Counted from the stretch's first letter, positions 11,820 to 21,403 are shown. The stretch is DNA of 64,000 bases from Acanthosoma haemorrhoidale (GCA_930367205.1 OV884014.1:112233138-112297137); one strand, 5' to 3'. A program made the numbers and translations. Notes: generated from the sequence alone by a model not told the origin.

Positions 11820-12060
11820 GTATGAAAATATAATATAATCAATTACTCGTTCCCAAACTAGCAAGTGTCTGTCTGATGGTGAGAAGATGTTGAGACAGAA
11901 GGGTTTTGAGGGTTCACAAGGATGAACCATTGCGGATATTAGGAGGTAGAGAATTCCAGAGAGCAGTGGAGCGAGCGAGGAAGGAACGATCGAATGCTGC
12001 AGTTTTGTAGGCAGCACTATAAAGGTCAGAGGACGAGATGGAATGATAGACACAATTGTA
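11820..12060 (-). pseudogene. LINE polymerase 3' end, fragment
   Basis: On the minus strand one frame gives SFLARSTALWNSLPPNIRNG followed by a stop and then LKTLLSQHLLT. LWNSLPPxIR followed by a short FKxxLxxHL block is the C-terminal signature of CR1/Rex-type and related LINE reverse transcriptases. Only the last 70 or so codons remain, with one in-frame stop. A diverged relative lies at 52520-52640. Confidence 0.6.
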
Positions 12061-12726
12061 TGCAGAATGGCATTGAACAGTGAAAAAAATTCGTCAGGAA
12101 ATAATGTCGGAATGTATATTTATTTCCGGTTATTATTCTGCGTTGATATAGATCATATCCGGTTAAGAGAATTTCCGTTTAGTACAAGTTCGTTAGAGAG
12201 TAGCAACTCCGGGGAATGAAATTTAGCTGTAGTAGTATATTTCTATCGCCATTTTCCTATTGTTACTCCATGGTTACGAAGTTAGACATCCGGAGATAGG
12301 CCGTCTCCAGACATCGGGCTTCCATCTGGGATACTGGAAGACTGGCCTAAGAACTGAGAAGCAGATTATTCAAACATTGAGAAGAAGAAGTTAACTTAAT
12401 GCCGCTACTAACTCCTTTAAGCACTGGCTAAGTCGGGCCAAGGGACTAACTTAGACGGGGCTTCGCGTCTCGTATTAACAAGTCAGTTCTTGCACACATG
12501 GGCCTGTGACAGCATCGATCGGCCATCACCACTCATTTCCCTATTCAAGCATTTGTCAGGGGGCATTATAGATATTTCAATATGTAAGTTTTCTCAACAT
12601 TTAGCTAATGGGGTAAATCAACCCTAGTCTCTTCAGAATAGTTTTCTACCCCAACGTTTTCGATAAGGGTTCGAGGGTTGTAATGCATTTACGGAACAGA
12701 CAAACAAGGTGGTCACGTTCTAGAGT
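12061..12726. other. no gene recognised
   Basis: Moderate GC, no open frame above 60 codons, no repeat shared elsewhere in the window that I could find. Confidence 0.45.
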
Positions 12727-13108
12727 CAAATAATCTTTGTAGAGGAGAGTATTTTAAAAGAAAAAAAAGATAAGCTTTATTATTAAGTACTGGTATATAC
12801 AAATATTAGGAGTTACGTTACTACATACTGGGTGGAAGGTCTAGGGACGAGTGGGGGCTGGGCTAAAGCTGAGACATATATGTATATATAAGAATATTAT
12901 AAGAAAAGATATATGAGAAATATAAGAAAAGGATAAGATTCTGGGAAGTAGAGAGGTTTTGGAGGGATGCGGTTGCTTTCTTAAAAATAACAGGAACCAT
13001 CAGTGACTTCCATCAAGTCACGAGGCAGGTATACAGTTCTCATCAAGCCCCTTCTACTTTTAGAATTATATATAATATTAGCATTATAATGTTCTTAGCA
13101 TTATAAAA
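12727..13108 (-). mobile_element. family B copy 5, inverted
   Basis: Reverse complement of the family B unit: AATCTTTGTAGAGGAGAGT at the left, AAGCTTTATTATTAAGTAC inside, and AAGCCCCTTCTACTTTTAG at the right. It carries an extra AT-rich insert near 12880-12945. Together with 10969-11310 it forms an inverted pair about 1.4 kb apart. Confidence 0.65.
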
Positions 13109-14164
13109 CTGAGGACAAAATGTCATGACAAACGGTAAAACCTGTTACAGCAATTTTGTTATTGTGGCAGCAAATTATTCAACATTACCTTAACTATTTA
13201 AATGTAAAAAAAAAATGTATAAAGCAGGCTAAATTTTGAAATTTTGAAGCTGACTCGTTTTCGCACCCAAGCCCATTTTGTGTGGCTAATTTATCTTTAA
13301 AAATTCTTCAAAAATTTTAGTAAATCACGGGGAATATATAAGGTTAAAACAAACGAAAGAACTAGTTTAAATGTGAAATTTAACTCAAAAAATTAGAAAC
13401 TCCTTCTTTTATTTATTATCAATAAAAATGAAGTTATTGAATTAAATATCAGTGAAGGATCCAAGTGAATATTATTTGCGGATGAGTGCAGACTTTTATG
13501 TTATCAGTTACAGTCGTCGTGCTATAGTTATATTCTAATATTTGTAACAAGTTACATTTCTGCTGAGAAAATGTTTGTGTTATCTGGCTACTGGAAGAAA
13601 CTTTGGCGATCTAAAATTCTCTCCGGCAATGTCAACTTCAACAGTCTGAGTGATCCCGTCCTGGAGGAAAGTCAATGTTGACTCGGTGCGAAATTATAAC
13701 GTTCAACAGGTATTTAAGTGCTAAAATATTTTATTGACTTGACATTATTGTCAGTATTGAAGGTTGGATGTCAGGATTTATAAATTTTCTAGAGCATCAT
13801 GGTTAACAAACCCATGGGGACAATGGTAGGGTAGGTGTAGTCAATAAAAATCCAGATATCACGCAGCGAGAGAAAATGAAACGCTAAAAGATATACCTCA
13901 AATTATAAAAAAAAACATTCATAAGTTTGTTTAAAAATAAAATAAGAAAGAAAAAAAGTTAATACGCAATTAAATTAAAAGAAAAAAGAAGAGAGAAATA
14001 AAATAATATAGTAATAAAATTAAGTACATAACTATTAGTGGTTACTATTTGATAGTAATCGTATATAGTTTAAAAAATAAGATTAGTCAAAAATAATACA
14101 AAGAACCTAGATCAGTTAGGCGTGTGTCTAAGTGGTAAGGTATTGGAATATGAGCACGTTAGGA
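13109..14164. other. no gene recognised
   Basis: AT-rich non-coding. Near 14118 GGCGTGTGTCTAAGTGGTAAGG resembles an RNA polymerase III A box from a tRNA-derived SINE, but no B box follows because the minisatellite begins. Confidence 0.4.
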
Positions 14165-14412
14165 TGAAGCATGAGGGATATGGAGAGGGGTATCATGAGG
14201 GACATGGAGAGGGGGTATCATGAGGGATATGGAGAGGGGTAGCATGAAGGATATGGAGAAGGGGTATCATGAGCGATATGGAGAGGGGGTAGCATGAGTG
14301 ATATGGAGAGGGGGTAGCATGAGGGATATGGAGAGGGGGTAGCATGAGGGATATGGAGAGGGGGTAGTATGAGGGATATGGAGAGGGGGTAGCATGAGGA
14401 ATATGGAGAGGT
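14165..14412. repeat. 25-26 bp minisatellite
   Basis: About nine to ten units of GGTAGCATGAGGGATATGGA plus GAGGG, with single-base variants (TATCATG, GCGATATG, GGACATG). The minus strand is open throughout, which explains a proline/serine-rich frame there; that frame is not a gene. Confidence 0.95.
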
Positions 14413-14531
14413 GGTAGACCAAGCAAGAAAGGAACAACAGAATGCCGAAATATTCGATTAAATCCTGATAACATTTAATAATATCCTTACACCTATGTAA
14501 AAATATCTTATTCTGGGAAAAAATTATAATA

Positions 14532-14686
14532 GGATAATTATATACAATTATAGATCCTTAGGCTAATACTTAATAATAATATAATTTACAAATTATTTTT
14601 GTATTTCCTGTAGCGTCGCTATATTATATACAGGTTTGTTATTTTATAAAAATTATATAATGAATAAACAAGTATAATGATATATA
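14532..14686 (+). repeat. family C repeat, left part (interrupted by the LTR element)
   Basis: Carries TATTTCCTGTAGCGTCGCTA and TAAACAAGTATAATGA, as do the copies at 37000-37300 (-) and 41544-41795 (+). The copy resumes at 19615, so the retrotransposon inserted into it. Confidence 0.85.
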
Positions 14687-15064
14687 TGTAATGAAATGAC
14701 ATTTCATTAATTCAAAATTGCCGCGCTTCGCGCGTTCATAAGTTGTCAGTGAAAGTTGGTAGAGGGCACAGCGGTCGGAGTGATACGGGGATTCAAGGGC
14801 GGATGATAGTCAGATGATTTGTTGTTAAGATAATTATTATAAAAACTTGTAGAGAGATAAATGAAGGGATATAATTGAGGAGGCGATATTAGTGAACTTT
14901 AAATGTCGTTTCTTTGTATTTTCAGGTGAGATAAAAGTGTAATTGTCATAGTTAAACGATAATTGTTGTTATATTGTTAAGGCGTGTTAAATAAAACAAA
15001 ACTTTGTATTTTCAGAGAAACAATTTGTGGTTTATTTTGAAAATCCTCAATAATATATCTTATA
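14687..15064 (+). repeat. 5' LTR
   Basis: 378 bp. A TATA box candidate TATAAAAA lies at 14838-14845 and an AATAAA near 14989, so R should begin near 14870 and end near 15010. The LTR contains CTTTGTATTTTCAG twice (14912-14925 and 15002-15015), each resembling a 3' splice site. The 11-mer AAATGTCGTTT at 14901-14911 is complementary to the bases just after the LTR. Confidence 0.97.
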
Positions 15065-15075
15065 AAACGACATTT
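15065..15075 (+). promoter_or_regulatory. candidate self-primer binding site
   Basis: AAACGACATTT directly follows the LTR end, where a tRNA primer site normally starts with TGG. It is the exact reverse complement of 14901-14911 in the LTR, within the predicted transcript. Pairing stops on both sides (A-C and T-T mismatches), leaving 11 bp. Self-priming through an 11-base match is established for Tf1 of fission yeast; use here is an inference. In Tf1 the primer is at the very 5' end of the RNA, whereas here it would be about 30-40 nt in if the TATA candidate is right. Confidence 0.55.
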
Positions 15076-15093
15076 TTTGTCAACTAAAAGAAG

Positions 15094-16641
15094 ATGGACC
15101 GGTTGCAATTTGAATTTATGATGTCAGCCTCAAATGATGGAAAATCTAATGTATTAGTTATCAACTCAATATCTACAGAAGAAGGAAAATGTTATGTTCT
15201 ACCTGATGAGCTGAAACCGGTAAGTCATCATACAGATATTGTCAAAACGAACACTTTCTCAAAAATAAAAAGTAGCATAAAGAAAAGGCATCAAAGTAGA
15301 AAAATATGGATAAAATTAAATGAAGATCTTAAGAAAACATATATAGATGAGGAAGGTAATATGCAATTTTTAGATCAGTATTTAGAAGAAATTAGCACAA
15401 AACAACCAGGAGACAAAGATGACAATTTGCAACTTATCTTGGAAAAATTAATAGAAACTACAACAAAGAAAGAAAATCAACACACCCTAAAACATATTTC
15501 AGAGAAATTTATTATTGAAAAATTCACAAGCAAGAACCCTAATGCAACGCAATGGATAGAGAATTTTGAAAAAGAGTGTGAGCGCTTTAATATATCAAAA
15601 GATGAAACAAAAATAGAAATATTGAGGTTATTTTTAGAAAAATCTTGTTTGGATTGGTATAGCTCGATGGCCATAAAACTAACAATAAATTCAGAATGGA
15701 ATGAATGGAAAAACAAATTTCTAGAAACTTTTAAAAACCGTGGATGGGATGTAGTCACATATGCTCTTGGATTCAGGTATAAAGAAGGACTATTAATTGA
15801 TTATGCTATAAAAAAAGAACGGCTTATACTAGATGTAAACAAATCGATAGACCCCAAAACAATGATAGATCTTATTGCAACAGGTTTACCTGGGTTTATC
15901 TTATATAAGTTAAACAGGGATGAACTCAACGACACTACTGATTTGTTCAACGAGATAAGAAAATATGAAAATATGGTGTACAAGAAAAACTCAACTATAA
16001 TAAAGAGGGGTACAGTACTTTATAAAAATAAAATTAATGAGAAGAAGCCATGTAAGACTTGTGAATCTTTGGACAAAGGAATTAGATATCATCCGGAGGA
16101 GTCGTGTTGGTTCAAGAAAAATAAAAATGAATCTGAAAAGGCTTTTAAAGCCAGAAATGTAAATAACAACTCAATTATTGAAGTAGATATAAATACTGAG
16201 AAAAAAAAACGAGTAAGTACACCATTAATCAAAGTCAAGCTTTTATTAGAAAATAAACTAGAAGTGAGCGGCATTTATGATTCAGGCTCACAGGTCTCAT
16301 TAATAAATTCAAGACTGATTAAAGTAAAAGAAAAAAAGGATAATGTGAATATAGCATATATGAAAACGGTTAATGGTGTGAAGAAGACAGATGGCTTGAT
16401 AACAATAAAAATAAAAATATTTGATTTAGAAGGAGAGGTGGATGTATATATAGTAGAAAATGAAGATTTTGATGATTTTATAATCGGATTGGATATGATA
16501 AAGAAATTCAAATTAACCCAAAATGAAGACTTGCAGATAGAGCAAAAGAAAATAACAAATAAAATAGACGAAAGGTCTAAAGATAACAGACATGAAGGAA
16601 AGAATATAAAACAATTTTTGCTAAGGACAAGTATGATATAG
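15094..16641 (+). CDS. gag-protease polyprotein of the LTR retrotransposon
   Basis: 515 codons, the first long frame after the 5' LTR. The region around residues 140-290 (WIENFEKECERF and onward) resembles gypsy capsids. Residues 320-338 form a zinc-knuckle variant, Cys320-x2-Cys323-x9-His333-x4-Cys338, with a longer central loop than the usual x4. The aspartic protease has its active triad as Asp396-Ser397-Gly398 (YDSGSQVSL) and the later hydrophobic-Gly block IIGLD at 463-467. It ends at a stop 16639-16641. The pol frame is -1 relative to it and is open from 16596, so the two overlap by 46 nt and pol is presumably made by -1 frameshifting in that window. No classic X-XXY-YYZ heptamer is obvious there. 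Confidence 0.93.
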   Translation: MDRLQFEFMMSASNDGKSNVLVINSISTEEGKCYVLPDELKPVSHHTDIVKTNTFSKIKSSIKKRHQSRKIWIKLNEDLKKTYIDEEGNMQFLDQYLEEISTKQPGDKDDNLQLILEKLIETTTKKENQHTLKHISEKFIIEKFTSKNPNATQWIENFEKECERFNISKDETKIEILRLFLEKSCLDWYSSMAIKLTINSEWNEWKNKFLETFKNRGWDVVTYALGFRYKEGLLIDYAIKKERLILDVNKSIDPKTMIDLIATGLPGFILYKLNRDELNDTTDLFNEIRKYENMVYKKNSTIIKRGTVLYKNKINEKKPCKTCESLDKGIRYHPEESCWFKKNKNESEKAFKARNVNNNSIIEVDINTEKKKRVSTPLIKVKLLLENKLEVSGIYDSGSQVSLINSRLIKVKEKKDNVNIAYMKTVNGVKKTDGLITIKIKIFDLEGEVDVYIVENEDFDDFIIGLDMIKKFKLTQNEDLQIEQKKITNKIDERSKDNRHEGKNIKQFLLRTSMI

Positions 16642-18212
16642 GATCAGTTAGAGATTATGAAGCTCGCATAGATTTACTAGTAAACAGATACTGTAGTAAA
16701 AGACCATATAGATGTACAATAGAAGATAAATTAGAAATTGAAAAGCAAATATCCATGTTACTAAAGAATAATTTAATAGAAGAATCCTACAGTCCTTTCG
16801 CTGCTCCAGTGACAGTGGCATTTAAAAAAGATGAAAATAGAAGATCACGCTTATGTGTAGAGTTCAGGGAATTAAACAAAATTGTTGTTCCACAAGCTCA
16901 ACCTTTCCCGCTAATAGATGATTTGATTATTAAAACTAGAAATTGTAAGTATTTTACAACACTGGATATAAACTCAGCATTTTGGGCAATACCACTACGG
17001 GTGGAAGACAGAAGTAAAACAGGATTTGTCACGCAAGAGGGCCACTTTCAGTGGACCTGCCTCCCTTTTGGCTTGAAAACATCACCAGCAATTTTCCAAA
17101 GAATTTTAAGCAATATTCTAAGAAAGCACAATCTCACAGGATACACCGTAAACTACATAGATGATATTTTGATATACTCGACCACCTTTGAAGAACATAT
17201 AAGACACATAAGAAATGTATTAGAGGCAATAATAAAAGAAGGCCTTAGATTGAAGTTTAAGAAATGTACCTTTGCTTCAAACTCAGTAAAGTACCTCGGC
17301 CATGTAATTCAGAACAATTCGATAAGACCACTTAAAGACAATTTGATCTCAATAAGACAGTTTCCAACTCCTAAGACGCAAAAAAATATCAGACAATTTT
17401 TGGGAAAAATCAACTTCTACCATGAGTACATACCAAGAAGCGCAATTATTTTAGACCCATTACACAATTTATTAAGAAAAAATGAAAAATTTGTGTGGTC
17501 AGAGAAGTGTGAAGAATCATTTAATCAAATAAAAAGATATTTATGTTCTCAACCTGTGTTGGAAATATTCGACAAAGATTTACCAATAAAAATCTTTACA
17601 GATGCATCTTTAGAGGGTATTGGGGCAATATTAAAACAGACACAACTAGACGGTAAAGACAAACCGGTGGCATATTTTTCAAAAAAACTAAATGAATCTC
17701 AAAAACGGAAAAAGGCTATATATTTGGAATGTTTCGCTATGAAAGAAGCGGTTAAATATTGGCAACACTGGCTAATTGGAAAACAATTCACTATTTACTC
17801 AGACCACAAACCTCTAGAGAACATGAATATTAAATGCAGGACAGATGAAGAATTAGGTGACCTCGCATATTACCTATCTCAATATGACTTTACAGTAAAA
17901 TATATACCTGGTAAAAAAAATGTAGAAGCGGACTGTTTGAGCCGAAACCCTGTATTAGAATCAGAAGATAACAAAGAGGAACTATTGAAAATAGTTAATT
18001 TAATACAAATAAAAGATATAGTTGAAGACCAAGAGAAAAATGAAACGATAAAAGCAAAGAAACAAAATCTACTATATAAAAATAAGATCTATTATAAAAA
18101 AATGAAGAAACATGAAAAGATTATCCTCTCAGAAGAATTTAGTAAAAAATTTATAAAAAGGGTACATGAAGATTTATGCCATATTGCATCAGACAATTGC
18201 AGAAAAAAATAA
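16596..18212 (+). CDS. pol: reverse transcriptase-RNase H (with start of integrase)
   Basis: The frame is open from 16596; the first ATG is 16755, but clear pol homology (FAKDKYDIGSVRDYEARIDL) lies before it, so it should be expressed as a fusion with gag-pro. RT blocks seen: FAAPVTVAFKK, LCVEFRELNK, TTLDINSAFW, LPFGLKTSPAIF and the catalytic YIDD at residues 134-137 counted from 16755. RNase H follows, with FTDASLEGIGAIL (Asp283) and the downstream YSDHKPLE and EADCLSR blocks. At the 3' end HEDLCH starts the integrase HHCC zinc finger, then the frame stops right after a run of seven A (18203-18209). Confidence 0.93.
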   Translation, partial: RKEYKTIFAKDKYDIGSVRDYEARIDLLVNRYCSKRPYRCTIEDKLEIEKQISMLLKNNLIEESYSPFAAPVTVAFKKDENRRSRLCVEFRELNKIVVPQAQPFPLIDDLIIKTRNCKYFTTLDINSAFWAIPLRVEDRSKTGFVTQEGHFQWTCLPFGLKTSPAIFQRILSNILRKHNLTGYTVNYIDDILIYSTTFEEHIRHIRNVLEAIIKEGLRLKFKKCTFASNSVKYLGHVIQNNSIRPLKDNLISIRQFPTPKTQKNIRQFLGKINFYHEYIPRSAIILDPLHNLLRKNEKFVWSEKCEESFNQIKRYLCSQPVLEIFDKDLPIKIFTDASLEGIGAILKQTQLDGKDKPVAYFSKKLNESQKRKKAIYLECFAMKEAVKYWQHWLIGKQFTIYSDHKPLENMNIKCRTDEELGDLAYYLSQYDFTVKYIPGKKNVEADCLSRNPVLESEDNKEELLKIVNLIQIKDIVEDQEKNETIKAKKQNLLYKNKIYYKKMKKHEKIILSEEFSKKFIKRVHEDLCHIASDNCRKK

Positions 18213-19186
18213 GTCCAATATATACCGCTAAAAACCTAACTAAAAATATCATAAATATTTGTAAAACATGTGAAATATGCATAAAAAATAAATCACGATG
18301 TCAAGGAAAATTTGGATTAATGTCACAACTGGGACCAGCAACAAAACCATTTGAGATAATGTCAATGGATACTATAGGTGGCTTTGGAGGATCTAGGTCA
18401 ACAAAAAAATACCTACACCTTTTAGTAGACCACTACACAAGATATGCATTTATTGAGACATCGAAAACACAAAACGCAAGTGATTTTATAAAACTAACAA
18501 AGAAAGTACTAGAGACAGATGAGATTGGAATAATTCTGACAGATCAATATCCGGGCATCAATTCAAGAGAATTTAAACAATATTTGCAAGAGAATAACAT
18601 TAAACTAATTTTTACAGCTGTGAATACACCATTCTCCAACGGCTTAAACGAAAGATTAAATCAAACAATAGTAAATAAAATAAGATGTAAGATAAATGAG
18701 AAAAATAATAAGAGAACATGGACAACAGTAGCAAGAGAATGTATACAGAAATATAATGAAACAGAACACTCGGTTACAGGTTTTGCACCAAAATATTTAC
18801 TGGATGGTACAAACGTCAGTATTCTACCAAATGAAATTAAAACAATAGAAAAGGAAGACAAGTGGATTGCTGATAGAAGATTAGCATTAGAGAATACAAT
18901 AAAATCCCACAAGTACAACAAAAAGATATTTGATAGAAATAGGAAAATGCAAGAGTTCGAGATAGGAGACAGGGTATATGTAGAACACGGAAATAGACTG
19001 AATAGGAAGAAATTAGACGAATTAAAAATAGGCCCTTTCAAGATAATAGAGAAATTATCAAACTCCATTTATAAGATTGACACTGGCAACAGAAAAACAG
19101 AATCAACTTTATTCCACATAACAAAACTACAACCCGTAACAAGAGAAGATGAAGTAGAGGAAAACGAATACGAAGATAACTTGTAG
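18176..19186 (+). CDS. pol: integrase
   Basis: Continues pol in the -1 frame. The zinc-finger cysteines are in CKTCEIC (29-35). The DDE core has Asp65 (MSMDTIGG), Asp123 (ILTDQYPG) and Glu159 (SNGLNERLN), with 35 residues between the last two, the retroviral D35E spacing. Near the C-terminus a GPFKIIEKL block matches the GPY/F module. No chromodomain follows. The overlap with the RT frame is 37 nt, so its own ATG at 18176 probably is not the real start. The break lies inside the HHCC finger, at the A-run: either a one-base loss, an assembly homopolymer error, or -1 slippage on A-AAA-AAA. Confidence 0.93.
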   Translation: MPYCIRQLQKKISPIYTAKNLTKNIINICKTCEICIKNKSRCQGKFGLMSQLGPATKPFEIMSMDTIGGFGGSRSTKKYLHLLVDHYTRYAFIETSKTQNASDFIKLTKKVLETDEIGIILTDQYPGINSREFKQYLQENNIKLIFTAVNTPFSNGLNERLNQTIVNKIRCKINEKNNKRTWTTVARECIQKYNETEHSVTGFAPKYLLDGTNVSILPNEIKTIEKEDKWIADRRLALENTIKSHKYNKKIFDRNRKMQEFEIGDRVYVEHGNRLNRKKLDELKIGPFKIIEKLSNSIYKIDTGNRKTESTLFHITKLQPVTREDEVEENEYEDNL

Positions 19187-19225
19187 GTGCAGTGTATGAA
19201 TATATTATTTAGGATTTTCGCTCTT

Positions 19226-19236
19226 AGGGAGGGAGA
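19226..19236 (+). other. polypurine tract
   Basis: AGGGAGGGAGA immediately upstream of the 3' LTR, the expected plus-strand primer. Confidence 0.9.
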
Positions 19237-19614
19237 TGTAATGAAATGACATTTCATTAATTCAAAATTGCCGCGCTTCGCGCGTTCATAAGTTGTCAGT
19301 GAAAGTTGGTAGAGGGCACAGCGGTCGGAGTGATACGGGGATTCAAGGGCGGATGATAGTCAGATGATTTGTTGTTAAGATAATTATTATAAAAACTTGT
19401 AGAGAGATAAATGAAGGGATATAATTGAGGAGGCGATATTAGTGAACTTTAAATGTCGTTTCTTTGTATTTTCAGGTGAGATAAAAGTGTAATTGTCATA
19501 GTTAAACGATAATTGTTGTTATATTGTTAAGGCGTGTTAAATAAAACAAAACTTTGTATTTTCAGAGAAACAATTTGTGGTTTATTTTGAAAATCCTCAA
19601 TAATATATCTTATA
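19237..19614 (+). repeat. 3' LTR
   Basis: Same as the 5' LTR at all 378 positions by direct comparison. The two sequences part after 15064/19614 (AAAC versus TATA), which fixes the LTR end. Confidence 0.97.
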
Positions 19615-19800
19615 TATATTATACGTGACTGGACTGAACTGACTAATAAAGGTGATGGGACTGCTTTTTGATCAAACTATAAACTAACTTACATACTGAT
19701 TCTTAACCTAATTTTTCCCCGACAGTCTGTTTTGCCATCGATGCGGGAGGGGTGATGGGGTCATAGTGTTAAACACTGGGTTGGTTAGGTACTGCAACGA
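19615..19800 (+). repeat. family C repeat, right part
   Basis: Resumes with TTATACGTGACTGGACTGAA and AATAAAGGTGATGGGACTGC and goes on to GTGTTAAACACTGGG, collinear with the reverse complement of 37000-37175. Confidence 0.85.
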
Positions 19801-20670
19801 GTCAAAACACTTCTAGTTATAAACGTCTAGTTATAAAGAGAGACAACATTGACTTGCCAATTGTTCGAAATGGGATAGCTAGCTTCAATAATAAGCTGGC
19901 CAGACATCAGAAGAACCCGGGTTTCAAGAAATGTCAATATATTTTTTGTTTATCTAAAAATATAATTTTTCTATACCTTAATAGAATATTTCGATTTGTA
20001 TATGAATGAGAATAATTGTATTGAATAACTCTACTTCTCCTCATTCGCGGCAGGGAAGATTGTCAATGGCTAGTCAAATTTGATTATTCATCAAGCTGTC
20101 AACAGTCAAGTGATAATACTGGCTTATTCATTCAGTTTCCGCACATGAATGGGAATTTTTCCCCCTTGTATTGAATCTAATATGGAACGCTGAGTCAATT
20201 GAATGGAACAGCCTGGATTGAATGTGGAAGGATGAATGCATGCAATCAGAACAAATCAAACCTAAGGAATGAGACACTAAAAAAAAAAAACAGCAATGTT
20301 TGTATGAAGCACAGCAATTAATTTTAAACATTTATTTCGTTTTAGCAACCTTGAGGTACAAAGAGGGAGGGTCATCGAAATGTTGGCAATCCTTCCTAAC
20401 AGAAATTCTATATTAATATAATTCTCTTATTTCGCAGGGACACCGAAAAATACCTTTTTCCGTCCTTTTCATAAGTAATTTCTCCCTAAACAATATCATA
20501 ATTGTTGGCACATGTTGCTTCAAAGCTTAGGCAGAAAAAGCGTTTACAGGTCAATATTGTCGAGAGTTATATCTCCCAAGGTTATGAAATATAATATGAT
20601 CTATTGCCAATGTTCCATGTGGTCTAGTTTATAATATTCTTTATAGATATTATCCAAAGAATTAATATAA
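19801..20670. other. no gene recognised
   Basis: AT-rich non-coding sequence; a minus-strand frame at 20128-20331 has no recognisable motif. Confidence 0.5.
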
Positions 20671-20674
20671 TAGC

Positions 20675-20940
20675 AAAGACCCCTTGGCAATAGTAATTTT
20701 TTTGGGCCAAACTCTCGTAGTGACTAAGGTGCTTGCACCTTGCGTACAACAAGGTTGGGATTGCAACATGCACACCCTTTCATTTAACACATCGAGAGCT
20801 AGTTTTCTTGATTCCACTAGCCAAAGTTTGAAGAACCTCACTTCGGGTTCGAGTACCGTTCCTGCCGATATTTATTATAATAGCATCTGGTTCTGTATTT
20901 TTTGTTGTAAACATTATTTTACCCACAGTGGTAAGGCTAA
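20675..20940 (+). mobile_element. tRNA-derived SINE-like element
   Basis: TTGGCAATAGTAATTTTTTT and GGCCAAACTCTCGTAGTGAC lead into GTGACTAAGGTGCTTGC, resembling a pol III A box. GGGTTCGAGTACC (about 20853) is a near-perfect B box. The A-B distance of about 120 bp is longer than in a tRNA, so an insertion or looser ancestry is likely. A related unit lies inverted at 22040-22205. Confidence 0.5.
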
Positions 20941-21203
20941 CATTCTCAATTGGGTTTTCCTAAAGCGTACATATAAGTATAATAAATACTTATAAGTACC
21001 TACTGATTGTATTGTAAATACCATATAACATTATTAAGAAATCATTCAAGCTTAGTCTCTTTTTTATCATTAATTATCTTTGTTTTTACTTGAAAGAGAA
21101 AGAAAAATAACACAATATACAGACTCAAGTGCACCTGCTTTTGAACATGTTCTACATACCTAAGACATACATGTTTCTAGATCGATATTACACAATCGAT
21201 TCC

Positions 21204-21403
21204 NNNNNNNNNNNNNNNNNNNNNNNNNNNNNNNNNNNNNNNNNNNNNNNNNNNNNNNNNNNNNNNNNNNNNNNNNNNNNNNNNNNNNNNNNNNNNNNNN
21301 NNNNNNNNNNNNNNNNNNNNNNNNNNNNNNNNNNNNNNNNNNNNNNNNNNNNNNNNNNNNNNNNNNNNNNNNNNNNNNNNNNNNNNNNNNNNNNNNNNNN
21401 NNN
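21204..21403. other. assembly gap
   Basis: Exactly 200 N, a placeholder size rather than a measured gap. Confidence 0.99.

Larger units (their letters stand above)
14687..19614 (+). mobile_element. Ty3/gypsy LTR retrotransposon, nearly intact
   Basis: Two 378-bp direct repeats (14687-15064 and 19237-19614) flank gag-protease, RT-RNase H and integrase in Ty3/gypsy order. Both LTRs start TG and end TA, and read the same at every base, so insertion is very recent. The flanking TATA (14683-14686 and 19615-19618) fits a 4-bp target-site duplication; an AT repeat makes 4 to 6 bp possible. A polypurine tract AGGGAGGGAGA (19226-19236) abuts the 3' LTR. No envelope frame is present between 19186 and the tract. 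No tRNA-type TGG primer site follows the 5' LTR. The 4928-bp length is typical of a compact gypsy element. Confidence 0.97.

Noticed and set aside
14193..14474. 93-codon minus-strand frame rich in Pro, Ser and His
   Set aside because: Product of the 25-26 bp minisatellite.
18661..19068. 135-codon minus-strand frame
   Set aside because: Shadow of the integrase frame.
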